A stretch of 28,894 nucleotides of DNA from Verrucomicrobiales bacterium. Its GTDB lineage: Bacteria > Verrucomicrobiota > Verrucomicrobiia > Verrucomicrobiales > DEV007. Below the pieces are notes generated by a model. The model was not told the DNA's origin. It worked only from the letters and a program-made list of their open reading frames with translations, and ran no database searches. The stretch spans positions 1 to 28,894 of the forward strand of contig SLGN01000554.1 of NCBI GenBank assembly GCA_007123695.1, given 5' to 3'. Positions 1-10,069 of this stretch are shown here, one piece after another (the stretch's first letter is position 1; each line of letters opens with the position of its first letter). The translations under genes and the position numbers were made by a program.

Positions 1-719
1 CCGGCGAACTCTTCCAGCGCGAGCCGTCTGCGGGCTGGTTCGATCTCATCGAAGGAGCCGGGAAAGTGCAGGGTGCGGATGGCGGCGGCGCGGGAGGGGC
101 CGCCGGGGGCGGCCTCGGGAAAGTCGCCTGCCAGCAGCGCGTCGGGCAACTGCCCGAGGAGTCCGTGGACGAGGGCTCGGAGAGGTTTCTGGGCCACGCC
201 GGCGGCGAGCGGATAGACCGGCACGATGCGGCCCATGTGGGGGCTTTCCCCGGCGTCGGCGTCTTCCTCTTCGCCGACGATCTCGAAGTCGGGGTGGTCC
301 ATGACGATGCGGCGTCCGCTTTCCTTCGGCAGCCCGTAGACCACGAGCCGATGGCCGACGGCGAGGACCTTCGACAGATAGGGAAGGTTGAACCAGCGCA
401 GGACGAGGCGGTTCCCCAGCACGTCGCCCCCGATGGGTTCGACGACGGCCTCGACGCGCCGCTTGGCCCGGCCCTGGCCGAAGTGGCTGCGGCAGTCGAC
501 GACCTCGGCATGGAGGCAGACGGCGCGGTCCATCGGTCCGTCGGGAAAGCGGTCGAAGCGGGTGCGGTCCTCGTGGCGGCGGGGAAAGTGGAGGATCGCG
601 TCGCCGATCGTGGCCAGCCCGAGCTTGGCGAGCCCCTCGCGCAGCTTGCGGTCGGGGCGCAGCAGTCCGCTTTCCTCCAGGGGAGTGCCGAGGTCGAGGG
701 ACGTCGGTGTCGGCGGCAT
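1..719 (-). CDS. recG: ATP-dependent DNA helicase RecG, N-terminal part (runs off the left edge)
   Basis: The minus-strand frame from the ATG at 719 is open to the window edge, giving about 239 residues. The start contains the RecG N-terminal pattern: GLAKLGLATIGDAILHFPRR followed by HEDRT, which is the helix before the wedge/OB-fold domain. Further on come the region corresponding to the wedge domain and an ALVHGLL segment followed by an RTLHFP...RRRLALEE pattern that leads into the helicase core. The core with its Walker motifs lies outside the window. RecG remodels stalled forks and branch-migrates Holliday junctions. The ATG is 5 bp after the trkH stop, so it is probably co-transcribed with trkH; I see no Shine-Dalgarno sequence. 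Confidence 0.88.
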   Translation of the reverse strand, partial: MPPTPTSLDLGTPLEESGLLRPDRKLREGLAKLGLATIGDAILHFPRRHEDRTRFDRFPDGPMDRAVCLHAEVVDCRSHFGQGRAKRRVEAVVEPIGGDVLGNRLVLRWFNLPYLSKVLAVGHRLVVYGLPKESGRRIVMDHPDFEIVGEEEDADAGESPHMGRIVPVYPLAAGVAQKPLRALVHGLLGQLPDALLAGDFPEAAPGGPSRAAAIRTLHFPGSFDEIEPARRRLALEEFA

Positions 720-724
720 GGGTT

Positions 725-2211
<1,487 letters not shown>

Positions 2212-2212
<1 letters not shown>

Positions 2213-3561
2213 CAGGGAGCGACGAGCTTGAGGAAGGCCTTCTTCGCCTTCGGGCCGACCAGCGCGTAGAGGCTGTCACCGACATGGATCTCGTCGTCCG
2301 CCGACGGGACGTGGCCGCGGGCGCTGCCGAGCTGGGCGACGAGGACGCAGTCGCGCGGCCAGGCGACCTCGCGCACCGTCTTCTCGGAAACCGGCGAGTC
2401 CTTGTTCACTGCGGCTTCGATCAGCTCGACCCCGGCGAGGCGCTGGAGAAGATGGAAGCGGTCCGAGACGATGAAGCGGGAGAGGTCCTTCCGCGAGGCC
2501 TCCCGCGGGCTCACTGCAGCGAGGATGCCCATCCGCTCGCCGTAGCTGGTCATGGCGTCGGCGTAGTCGGCCCGGTGGATCAGGGGCAGGCAGTATTTCG
2601 CCCCGAGGCTGTGGGCTTGGAGACAGGCCATGACGTTGTCTTCGTCGACGTTGGTCACGGCGACGAAGAAATCCGCGTCGCCGACCTGCTCCTCCTTCAT
2701 CTCGGCGAGCGAGGTGGCGTCGGCGTTTAGGATGGTGGCGTTGGTGAGGAGGTCGCCGAGTTCGTTGCAGCGGTCGGGATCCTCCTCGAAGATGCGCACC
2801 CGGCAATTCGATTGCTCCAGCGTCTGGGCGAGGGAGAAGCCGTATTCGCCGCCGCCGAAGATGACGACGTTCCGCTGCTCGATCCTGCCGGATCGCACCC
2901 GGAGCCTCGGGATGAAGTCGTTCAGCTTCGTCGGTTCGCCGAAGAGGGTGGCGACGTCGCCGGCGCGGATCTCGTCGTCGGCCGTGGGCACGAAGGCGGC
3001 GCCGTCGCGTCCGATCGCACCGAGACGCACTCTCGCGGGAAAATCGATCTCGCGGAGGATCTGGCCGACGAGGAGGCTCTCCGCCGCGACTTCGACCTGC
3101 TGGATCTCGACGTGGCCTTGGGCGATTTCCTCGACGAAGGGGTTGTCGGGATTGCGGATGTGCTTGGAGATTTCGACGGCGGCGAGCCGCTCCGGGCTGA
3201 AGAGGTAGTCGATGCCGAAGTGCTCGGCGTAGTCGAGGAAGAGGCAGCCGCGCTCGACGTCTGGATGGACCCGGCAGATCGTCTTCGCCGCGCCGAGCTT
3301 CTTCGCGAGGGAGGCGGCGACGAGGTTGATGTTGTTGTTGCTGGTCAGGGTGAGGAGCAGGTCGCATTCCGCCGCCCCGGCGTCGATCAGGGTCGTAATC
3401 GAGGTGCCGTCGGCGACCACCACGCGGGCGTCGATGCGGGAGTTGAGGGCCGAGGCGATGGCCTCGTCGGATTCGATCACGACGATGCGGTGACTCTCGG
3501 CGGCGAGGCCGAGGGCGATGTGCGTGCCGATTTCACCGGCGCCGACGATGATGATGTTCAT
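2212..3561 (-). CDS. trkA: Trk potassium transport peripheral NAD-binding protein TrkA
   Basis: A protein of 449 residues starting MNIIIVGAGEIGTHIA. It has the full-length TrkA arrangement of two RCK_N Rossmann domains, each followed by an RCK_C domain. The first Rossmann glycine motif is GAGEIG at the N-terminus; the second is FGGGEYGFSLA at about residue 232. RCK_C-type strands occur near residues 170-210 and at the C-terminus (DDEIHVGDSLYALVG). The reading frame stays open for 26 more codons upstream, but the Rossmann motif fixes the start at 3561. A TATCTT hexamer at 3584-3579 could be the -10 box, with no Shine-Dalgarno. TrkA gates TrkH, encoded directly downstream. Confidence 0.95.
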
Positions 3562-3667
3562 TTCGCGCTGTGTCGCGGAAGATAGGGGCGATGCGGCGGC
3601 GGGGCAAATGGCGGCGGAGACCGCGCTCTGGTCCTGCATCCCCGGGTCCTGCGAACTCTGGACTACC

Positions 3668-4468
3668 CTAGCTCTCCGGTTTCGGGGCGATGTCGAGGCC
3701 GCCGAGCCAGGGCGAGGGGATCTCCGGCGGCATGCCGCCGAAGGGCTGGTAGGCCGGCAGCTGCACCACGCACATGCCGTGCGGCTGCGAAGCGATGAAG
3801 AAGAGCGCCTCGGCGCAGTCCCGAGGCTGGATCATGGCGGCGCGGTGCTCGGGGGTCGGCAGCACGGGGCGCTTGTCCACCAGCGGGGTGGCCGCCTCTC
3901 CCGGCGCGTATTCGGAAACGACGATGCCCTTGGCGGCGAGCTGGGTCCGCGCGGTGAAGAGCAGACCGTGCACGGCCCACTTGCTCGCGGTGTAGGGCGC
4001 CCCGGCGAAGACGTCGAAGCCGTGGCCCGCCGTCGAGGAGACCACCACGATGCGCCCCCCGCCGGCGGCGGCCATCGGTCCGGACACGGCCTGGAGGACA
4101 TTGGCGACTCCGAGGACGTTGATCTCGAGGACGCGCCTCCAGGTCTCGGCGGAGGCGACCTTGCCGGGATCGTCGTGGACGAGGTGGCGATCGGGGGTGT
4201 TGATCCCGGCGGCGTGGACCACGGCGTAGGGGCATCCCTCGGCGAGCACCGTCTCCATGGCTGCGGCGAGACTGGCGGGATCGGCCACGTCGCAGACCAC
4301 CGGCGAGATGCCTTCGCCGGCCGCGGCGGTGTCCTCGAGCGCGGCGAGGGTGCGTCCGAAAATGAAGACCCGGGCGCCCGCTTTCGCGAAGCGCCACGCA
4401 GCCGCCTGCCCCATGCCTCCGCCACCGCCGGTGACGAGCACGATCCGATCCGTCCAGTCGAATTCCAT
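3668..4468 (-). CDS. Short-chain dehydrogenase/reductase (SDR family)
   Basis: A classical SDR of 266 residues. The cofactor motif TGGGGGMG lies near residue 14. HAAG, a variant of the usual NAAG, follows. The catalytic Ser is in VVSSTAGHG and the catalytic Tyr/Lys in YTASKWAVHG. The start MEFDW at 4468 was chosen because the Rossmann strand begins right after it; the frame runs open well upstream without family similarity. An unusual C-terminal tail contains many prolines (QPFGGMPPEIPSPW). The substrate cannot be read from the sequence. It lies 74 bp downstream of a sugar-type ABC ATPase in the same direction, so a role in sugar or polyol oxidation is possible but is only inference. Confidence 0.85.
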   Translation of the reverse strand: MEFDWTDRIVLVTGGGGGMGQAAAWRFAKAGARVFIFGRTLAALEDTAAAGEGISPVVCDVADPASLAAAMETVLAEGCPYAVVHAAGINTPDRHLVHDDPGKVASAETWRRVLEINVLGVANVLQAVSGPMAAAGGGRIVVVSSTAGHGFDVFAGAPYTASKWAVHGLLFTARTQLAAKGIVVSEYAPGEAATPLVDKRPVLPTPEHRAAMIQPRDCAEALFFIASQPHGMCVVQLPAYQPFGGMPPEIPSPWLGGLDIAPKPES

Positions 4469-4542
4469 GCGGAAGCTAGGATCCAGTTCCGGGAGGCTGC
4501 AACGAAAAATCCTGCTTCGTTCCGTCGCCCCGTCCGTCGCCG

Positions 4543-6039
4543 CTAGGCCGCCTCGGACCGTCCCGTGGCGAGGCGCATGATCGCTTCCTCGCCGAGGGCT
4601 TCGCGCGCCAGCTCGCCCGCGATCCTGCCTTCGTGCATGACGAGGGCCCGGTCGGACATTCCGATGATCTCCTCGAGTTCGCTGGAGACGAAGAGGATCG
4701 CGACGCCCTGGCGGGCCAGTTCCTCGATCAGCGCGTAGATCTCGCGCTTGGCCCCGATGTCGATGCCGCGGGTCGGCTCGTCGAGCAAGAGGACCTGCGG
4801 CCGCATCGCAAGCCATTTGCCGAGGACGACCTTCTGCTGGTTGCCGCCGGAAAGATGGCGCACGACCTGCCGCGCCGAGGGCGTCCTGATGCGGAGCCGC
4901 TCGGTCATCTCGGCGGAGAGGCGGCGCTCGGCGGCGGAGTCGAGCAGGCCGCCCCGGGAGTCGCGGGAGAGGGAGGCGAGGGAAAGGTTCTCGCCAACGG
5001 CCATGTCGAGGATCAGCCCTTGCTGCTTGCGGTCTTCCGGAACGAGGGCGAGCCCGGCGGCGATGGCGGCGCGGGGATGGCCGATCCGGCACGGCCGGCC
5101 GGCCACGGAGATGCGCCCGGCCACGGCCGGGGCGATGCCGAAGAGGCACTCCAGCAGCTCGGTGCGCCCGGCCCCGACGAGCCCGGCGATCCCGACGACC
5201 TCCCCGGCGCGGAGCTGGAAGGAAAGCGGGCGCCCCGGATGGGCCGGACTGCAGAGGCCCTCGACGGAGAGCGCCACCTCTCCGGCGGGGTGGGGCGAGT
5301 GGACGTAGAACTGGGAGAGGTCGCGCCCCACCATCAGCGAGACCATGCGGTCGTGGTCGATCCCGCCTTTCGCCAACTCGCCCGCGTTCCGCCCGTCGCG
5401 CAGCACGACGACGCGGTCGGCCATCTCGACGATCTCGCCGAGGCGGTGGGAAATGTAGAGGATGGCGACGCCGGAGGCGCGCAGGTCCTTGACCACCCCG
5501 AAGAGGCGGTCCGCCTCGCCTTGGGACAGGCTCGAGGTCGGCTCGTCCATGATGAGGAGGCGGGCGTCGACGGAGAGTGCCTTGGCGATCTCGATGAGCT
5601 GGCGGCGACCGATGCTCAGTTCGGCCACGAGAGTGGCGGGGTCGAGGTCGAGGCCGACCCGGGCGAGGAGTTCGCGCGAGCGTTCCGCGATTTTCCGTTC
5701 ATCGACCAGCCCTCGCCTCGTCGGCTCGCGTCCGAGGAAAAGATTCGCCCCGATGCCGAGATTGGTGGCGAGGTTGAGCTCCTGGTGGATGAGGGCGATG
5801 CCATGGGAGAGCGCCTCGCCGACCGAACGGATGCGCACTGCACGGCCCTCTAGGCGGATCTGGCCCGCATCGGGCTCCTGCACTCCCGCGAGAATCTTCA
5901 TCAGGGTGCTCTTGCCCGCTCCATTCTCGCCGAGCACGGCGACGACTTCGCCGGGATTCACGGAAAAGGCGACCTCGTGGAGGGCGCGGACTCCGGGAAA
6001 GGACTTGGAGATTCCGCTGGCTTCGAGCAGGGCTGGCAT
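4543..6039 (-). CDS. Sugar-type ABC transporter, double ATP-binding protein (RbsA/MglA/XylG family)
   Basis: A protein of 498 residues with two fused nucleotide-binding domains, the hallmark of the CUT2 monosaccharide importer ATPases. Domain 1 (about 1-235) has Walker [11 protein letters not shown]-loop HQEL, a modified signature LSIGRRQ and Walker [13 protein letters not shown]. Domain 2 (about 245-495) has a degenerate Walker [10 protein letters not shown], typical for this family, a canonical LSGGNQQK signature and [11 protein letters not shown]. No permease or periplasmic sugar-binding gene is present on either side, so it must pair with components elsewhere or serve another system. The substrate is unknown. 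A TAGGCT hexamer lies only 6 nt before the ATG. Confidence 0.92.
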   Translation of the reverse strand: MPALLEASGISKSFPGVRALHEVAFSVNPGEVVAVLGENGAGKSTLMKILAGVQEPDAGQIRLEGRAVRIRSVGEALSHGIALIHQELNLATNLGIGANLFLGREPTRRGLVDERKIAERSRELLARVGLDLDPATLVAELSIGRRQLIEIAKALSVDARLLIMDEPTSSLSQGEADRLFGVVKDLRASGVAILYISHRLGEIVEMADRVVVLRDGRNAGELAKGGIDHDRMVSLMVGRDLSQFYVHSPHPAGEVALSVEGLCSPAHPGRPLSFQLRAGEVVGIAGLVGAGRTELLECLFGIAPAVAGRISVAGRPCRIGHPRAAIAAGLALVPEDRKQQGLILDMAVGENLSLASLSRDSRGGLLDSAAERRLSAEMTERLRIRTPSARQVVRHLSGGNQQKVVLGKWLAMRPQVLLLDEPTRGIDIGAKREIYALIEELARQGVAILFVSSELEEIIGMSDRALVMHEGRIAGELAREALGEEAIMRLATGRSEAA

Positions 6040-6140
6040 GGCAAGAGCCTAGCAAATCGGAATGCCGCCGCGAGCCTTTTCGCGTGCGGGAGGAGCGGCT
6101 TCGGCTTCCTCGCGGGAATTTTTCGCCTCCCCGCTGGAAA

Positions 6141-6154
6141 TGTTCTCGCGAACA
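6141..6154 (+). promoter_or_regulatory. Putative LexA (SOS) box
   Basis: The sequence TGTTCTCGCGAACA is a perfect 5-4-5 inverted repeat, TGTTC-N4-GAACA. From memory this is the consensus of the verrucomicrobial LexA-binding motif. It sits 18 bp before the ATG of a DNA-repair nuclease and 3 bp before a TAGAAT -10 element, so a bound repressor would block RNA polymerase. I found no second perfect copy at another gene start in the window. The arms are seen directly; LexA binding is inference. Confidence 0.75.
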
Positions 6155-6157
6155 GAC

Positions 6158-6163
6158 TAGAAT
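6158..6163 (+). promoter_or_regulatory. Putative -10 element of the FAN1-exonuclease gene
   Basis: TAGAAT lies 9 nt before the ATG at 6173. With a usual 6-9 nt gap to the start site, transcription would begin about at the start codon, giving a leaderless or nearly leaderless mRNA. No Shine-Dalgarno sequence is present. No good -35 hexamer is seen; the expected position is partly occupied by the LexA-type palindrome. Confidence 0.4.
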
Positions 6164-6172
6164 CGCGAACCG

Positions 6173-8407
6173 ATGTCCGCTCCGCCTCCCGTCCTGCCGC
6201 CGCGCTACTACCTCGGGCATTTCGAGGAGCTGCTCGGATTCGTGGCGTCGCGCTGCGGGCATGCCCTGGAGGAGAAGCACCGCGTCTTTCTGGCGGACTT
6301 CCGCGAGCTGCCCGAAGCGGCCCGCTGCCTCTATGTGCGTCTCGCCAACCGGAAAGGGCGCGTCTTCCCCTGCGACCGCCTGCGCTACCCCGAGATCGGG
6401 GATTTGGAGGCTGCGGCGGAGACGCTGCGGTCGCGGCGCTTCGCGAGGCGGCCGGGCCGCGAAGACTTCGTCGAACTGCTCGCGCTGGAGCCGCGCGACT
6501 CCCTCCTCGGGCGGCTCCGCAACCTCGCCTCGCACGACGGGAGCGAGCCGCCGAAGGCTTCCGCGCGGAAAGGCGAGCTCGTGGCCGCCGCCCTCGCCCG
6601 CCTTCCCTTCGAACTCGCCTTCCCGACGGACGAACTCGACCTCTACCTCGTGCAGGAGCGTGCCGAAGAGCTCGACTACTTCGTCTTCCTCTACTTCGGC
6701 GGAGTGCGCCGCAACCTCACCGCCTTCGCACTGCGCGATCTCGGGCGGGCGAGGACGGCGCCGTTCCGCAGCGAGTTCGAGGGCCGCTTCGCCTCCGGGG
6801 AAGCGGCGCGTGCCGCCTTCTTCTACGCCGGGATGCTGGAGCGGCTCGACCGCGCCTCACCCGAGCAGCTTCGCGATCTGTTCGCCGGGTTCCGGTCCTG
6901 GCCCGCCGCCGAGGATCCCGAGGTCGCTCCGCAGCGGCACCGCGCCCTGCACCGGCTCGGGCGGCTCCTCGAGCGCGCCGGCCTGACCGAGGAAGCGCTC
7001 GCCGTCCACCTCGCATCGGGCGAGCACCCCAGCAACGAGCGGGCCGCGCGCCTGCTCCTCTCCAGCGGCCGCCGCGAAGCGGCAGCGGATCTGCTCGTCC
7101 GCATGGTCGCCGAGCCCTCCAGCGACGCCGAACTGCTCTTTGCCGAGGACTTTCTCGCCCGCAAGTTCGGACAGCGCCGAGTCGGACGCCTCACCGAGCT
7201 GCTGCGTTCCGCGCCCGAGATGGCCCTCGACGAGTCCGGGCGCGACCGGCCCGAGACCGCCGCCGCCGCGCAGCTCCGCCGCCGTGGCTCCGAAGCCGAA
7301 CATGTCGAGAACGCGATCTGGAGCCAGCTTTTCGGCCTGCTCTTCTGGGATTTCCTTTTCGGCGCGGAGCAGGCCGCCCTCCACGGTCACTTCGACTTCA
7401 TGCCGCAGGACCTCGTTGCCGGAACCTTTCTCGAACGCCGTCGGCAGGAGGTCGAAGATCGGCTCGCCCGGCTCGACGATCCCGCCGCCGCCATTGCGGA
7501 ACTGGAGGAGACTTGGCGGCTGCGGCACGGGATGCCCAATCCGCTGGTGGCTTGGGACGAAGGGCTCTTCCGCCTCGTTCTGCGGCTCGTCGCGGAGGCC
7601 CCGCCGGCGAGCCTCGCCTCGATCCTGCGGGAGATGGCGGGCGACTTCCGGGCCAACCGCAGCGGCTTTCCCGACCTCGTCGTCTTCGAGGGCGGCGGCG
7701 TCCGTTTCGTCGAGATCAAGGCCGAGGGCGACCAGCTCCGCCGCCAGCAGCTCGTCCAGATCGAGCGGCTCCGGCGCGCCGGTTTCGAGGTCGAAGTCGC
7801 AAGAGTGCGCTGGACCGTCGATCCGATGCAGGACTACGTGGTCGTCGACATCGAAACGACCGGCTCCGACCCCGGTCGCCACCGCATCACCGAAATCGGC
7901 GCGGTGCGGGTCCGGGGCGGCGAGATCGTCGACGAATGGAGCACCCTCGTCCATCCCGGGCGGCGCATCCCCGGCTTCATCGTCCGCCTCACCGGCATCA
8001 CCGACGAGATGGTGGCGGAGGCGCCGAGCTTCGACGAGGTCGCTGCCGGATTCCGGGATTTCCTCGGCGACGCCGTCTTCGTGGCCCACCGCGCCTCCTT
8101 CGACCACGGATTTCTCAAGGCCGAGTTCGCCCGGCTCGGGGAGCGCCTCGGGGGACCGGTCCTCTGCACCGTCGTCGAAGCGAGGAGGCATTTTCCGGGG
8201 CTGCCCTCCTACGGACTCGCCGCGCTGTGCCGGCATTTCGAAATTCCTCTGGAGACGCACCACCGCGCCCTCTGCGATGCCCGCGCCACCGCCGCCGTGC
8301 TGTTGAAGATCCGCGAGGCGAGAATCGCGGCCGCCGCGGAGCGCGACAACGAGAACACCCTCGACCCGGCGACCGAGGCCCTTGCGGGAAGGCGCTCCGG
8401 GCGCTAG
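6173..8407 (+). CDS. FAN1-like VRR-NUC nuclease fused to a DEDDh (DnaQ-type) 3'-5' exonuclease
   Basis: A 744-residue protein made of two nucleases. Residues 1 to about 545 resemble FAN1, the structure-specific nuclease of interstrand-crosslink repair. There is a helical N-terminal part, TPR-like helices near 255-330, and a VRR-NUC domain. That domain has HVENAIWSQLFGLLFWD (E379), GFPDLVVFE (D501) and VEIKAEGDQ (E514, K516), matching the four catalytic residues of human FAN1. Residues about 554-725 form a DEDDh exonuclease: DIETTG (D559, E561), HRASFDHGFL (D644) and HHRALCD (H697, D702), all catalytic positions present. It is preceded by a LexA-type box and followed by two close genes in the same direction. 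Both active sites look intact, so the fusion should be functional. Confidence 0.9.
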   Translation: MSAPPPVLPPRYYLGHFEELLGFVASRCGHALEEKHRVFLADFRELPEAARCLYVRLANRKGRVFPCDRLRYPEIGDLEAAAETLRSRRFARRPGREDFVELLALEPRDSLLGRLRNLASHDGSEPPKASARKGELVAAALARLPFELAFPTDELDLYLVQERAEELDYFVFLYFGGVRRNLTAFALRDLGRARTAPFRSEFEGRFASGEAARAAFFYAGMLERLDRASPEQLRDLFAGFRSWPAAEDPEVAPQRHRALHRLGRLLERAGLTEEALAVHLASGEHPSNERAARLLLSSGRREAAADLLVRMVAEPSSDAELLFAEDFLARKFGQRRVGRLTELLRSAPEMALDESGRDRPETAAAAQLRRRGSEAEHVENAIWSQLFGLLFWDFLFGAEQAALHGHFDFMPQDLVAGTFLERRRQEVEDRLARLDDPAAAIAELEETWRLRHGMPNPLVAWDEGLFRLVLRLVAEAPPASLASILREMAGDFRANRSGFPDLVVFEGGGVRFVEIKAEGDQLRRQQLVQIERLRRAGFEVEVARVRWTVDPMQDYVVVDIETTGSDPGRHRITEIGAVRVRGGEIVDEWSTLVHPGRRIPGFIVRLTGITDEMVAEAPSFDEVAAGFRDFLGDAVFVAHRASFDHGFLKAEFARLGERLGGPVLCTVVEARRHFPGLPSYGLAALCRHFEIPLETHHRALCDARATAAVLLKIREARIAAAAERDNENTLDPATEALAGRRSGR

Positions 8408-8446
8408 AAGTCAGTCGTGCCGCACCACGGCCCCCCCCACCCCACC

Positions 8447-8704
8447 ATGAAACCCGACGATCTGAAGGAACTCGCCGGACTGCTGCGGCAGCGGCTCGCG
8501 ACCATCGGCGACACCGAACTCCGCGAACGCGATCCCGGCCGCCAGCTCGCCCTATTGCGCGAAGTCTCCGAAGCCATCGAGTCCTTCCACCGCCGCCATC
8601 GCGAGGGTATGCCGGCGCGGCTGAACCACTTCCTCGGCAACTGCAGCTTCGACAAGGCACTCGCCTGGACCGACGAGGCGCTGCCCGACGGCGAAGCCGA
8701 TTGA
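8447..8704 (+). CDS. Small conserved-looking protein of unknown function
   Basis: An 85-residue, acidic and probably all-helical protein starting MKPDDLKELAGLLRQRL. The frame is open 10 codons upstream, but that stretch is His/Pro-rich and untranslated-looking. The C-terminal half contains PARLNHFLGNCSFDKALAW, which resembles a short helix-turn-helix of a conserved family that I cannot name. It starts 39 bp after the nuclease-fusion stop and ends 43 bp before the EboE gene, so the three may be one transcript. No signal peptide or membrane segment is present. The function is unknown. Confidence 0.65.
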   Translation: MKPDDLKELAGLLRQRLATIGDTELRERDPGRQLALLREVSEAIESFHRRHREGMPARLNHFLGNCSFDKALAWTDEALPDGEAD

Positions 8705-8747
8705 AGCGCGTCCTTGCAGTCGGGTGCGGAATGCGCTCCCTTCCCCG

Positions 8748-9950
8748 ATGCGCCTGCAGCACGGCATCCACCTCGGCTACTGCACCAACATCCACCGGGG
8801 CGAAAGCTGGCCGGAGACCTTCGACGCGCTCCGGCGCCTCACCGACGCGGTGCGCCGCCGCGTCTCCCCCGACGGTCCCTACGGCATCGGCCTGCGCCTC
8901 GGCGCCGCCGCCGCCGCGACCCTCGCCGCCGACGTGGCAGAACGCGCCGCCTTCCGACGCTGGCTCGACGAGACCGACTCCTACATTTTCACCATCAACG
9001 GATTCCCCTACGGCGCCTTCCACGGCACCCGCGTCAAGGAGCAGGTCTTCGCCCCCGACTGGTCCACCCCGGAGCGGCTGACCTACACCAAGCAGCTCTT
9101 CGATCTGCTCGTGGAAATCGCCCCCCCCGGGCTGGAGGCGAGCGTCAGCACCCTGCCCGGCTCGTTCAAGGAATTCATCCTCCCTGAAACCGCCGCAGAG
9201 CAACGCGCCGCGATCCGCCGCCACCTGCGGGAGTGCGCCGAGCACATCGAGGAACTCGCCGGGCGGAGCGGGCGCGACCTGCACCTCGGTCTCGAACCCG
9301 AACCCCTCGGTCTCTTCGAAACCAGCACCGAAACCGCCGAATTCTTCGCCGACCTGCTCGACGGTTGTGGCGAGGAAGAACGCGGCCGACTCCTGCGGCG
9401 CATCGGCGTCAACTACGACACCTGCCACCTCGCCGTCGAGTTCGAGACGCCGGCCGAGGCGATCGGGCGGCTGCGCGACGCGGGTCTGCGGATCAGCAAG
9501 ATCCATCTCAGCTCGGCCCTGCGCCTGCACCCCTCTCCCGAGGCCGTTGCGAAGCTGGAGCAGTTCCAAGAGGGCGTCTACCTCCACCAGGTCGTCGTCG
9601 GTGAAAATGGCCGCATCCTGCGCCGCCACCGCGACCTGCCCGACGCCCTGTCCGCCTACGCCGAGGATCCCGACGCGGCGGGCGCGGAATGGAGGGTCCA
9701 TTTCCACATCCCCCTCCATGCCGAGCCGGAGGAAGGATTCGGCGACACCCGCGACCACCTTCGCGGGCTGCTCGACCTCTGCGCCGCCGACCCCGGCCTG
9801 TGCCGCCATTTCGAGTTCGAAACCTACACCTGGGAGGTCATGCCCGCCTCGCTCCGGGCCCGCGACGTCGTCGACCAGCTCGTTTCGGAATACGGCTGGG
9901 TCCTGGGCGAATTCGGAGCGCGCGGCCTCGCGGACCGCAACCTCGCGTAA
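8748..9950 (+). CDS. eboE: Metabolite traffic protein EboE-like (xylose-isomerase-like TIM barrel)
   Basis: A protein of 400 residues with the typical EboE start HLGYCTNIHRGESWPET and end FEFETYTWEVMPAS. Between them come the family landmarks DGPYGIGLRLG, TINGFPYGAFHG, APDWSTPERLTYT, GLEPEPLGLFE, NYDTCHLAVEFE and HFHIPLHAEPE. The His/Glu/Asp pattern is that of the AP-endonuclease-2/xylose-isomerase barrel superfamily. EboE normally belongs to an eboABCDEF cluster thought to move a prenylated or aromatic precursor to the periplasm; no other ebo gene is in this window. The start at 8748 was chosen because the EboE N-terminus begins there; the in-frame ATG at 8724 adds 8 unlike residues. A strong hairpin follows the stop at 9987-10020. 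Confidence 0.9.
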   Translation: MRLQHGIHLGYCTNIHRGESWPETFDALRRLTDAVRRRVSPDGPYGIGLRLGAAAAATLAADVAERAAFRRWLDETDSYIFTINGFPYGAFHGTRVKEQVFAPDWSTPERLTYTKQLFDLLVEIAPPGLEASVSTLPGSFKEFILPETAAEQRAAIRRHLRECAEHIEELAGRSGRDLHLGLEPEPLGLFETSTETAEFFADLLDGCGEEERGRLLRRIGVNYDTCHLAVEFETPAEAIGRLRDAGLRISKIHLSSALRLHPSPEAVAKLEQFQEGVYLHQVVVGENGRILRRHRDLPDALSAYAEDPDAAGAEWRVHFHIPLHAEPEEGFGDTRDHLRGLLDLCAADPGLCRHFEFETYTWEVMPASLRARDVVDQLVSEYGWVLGEFGARGLADRNLA

Positions 9951-9979
9951 GCCCCCTCCCCTTTCCGCCAAACCGTCAG

Positions 9980-10020
9980 AAAAAAACCCGCAGGCCCCGG
10001 AAAATCCGGGACGCTGCGGG
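9980..10020 (-). terminator. Intrinsic terminator between convergent genes
   Basis: The stem CCCGCAG (9987-9993) pairs with CTGCGGG (10014-10020), with an inner stem CCCGGA/TCCGGG (9996-10001 with 10005-10010). Read on the minus strand the hairpin is followed by seven T residues (9986-9980), a classical Rho-independent terminator for the metallothionein gene. On the plus strand it is followed by the weaker CCTTCGCTTTTCT tract and may also end the eboE transcript. Confidence 0.85.
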
Positions 10021-10069
10021 CCTTCGCTTTTCTCCAGCCATCCTGCGGACGGCGGAGAAACCGGCCGAT

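Noticed and set aside
5977..9081. A 1034-codon open frame on the plus strand
   Set aside because: It overlaps the ABC ATPase and runs out of frame through the FAN1 fusion; the translation is Arg/Pro/Ala low complexity, a normal by-product of high GC.
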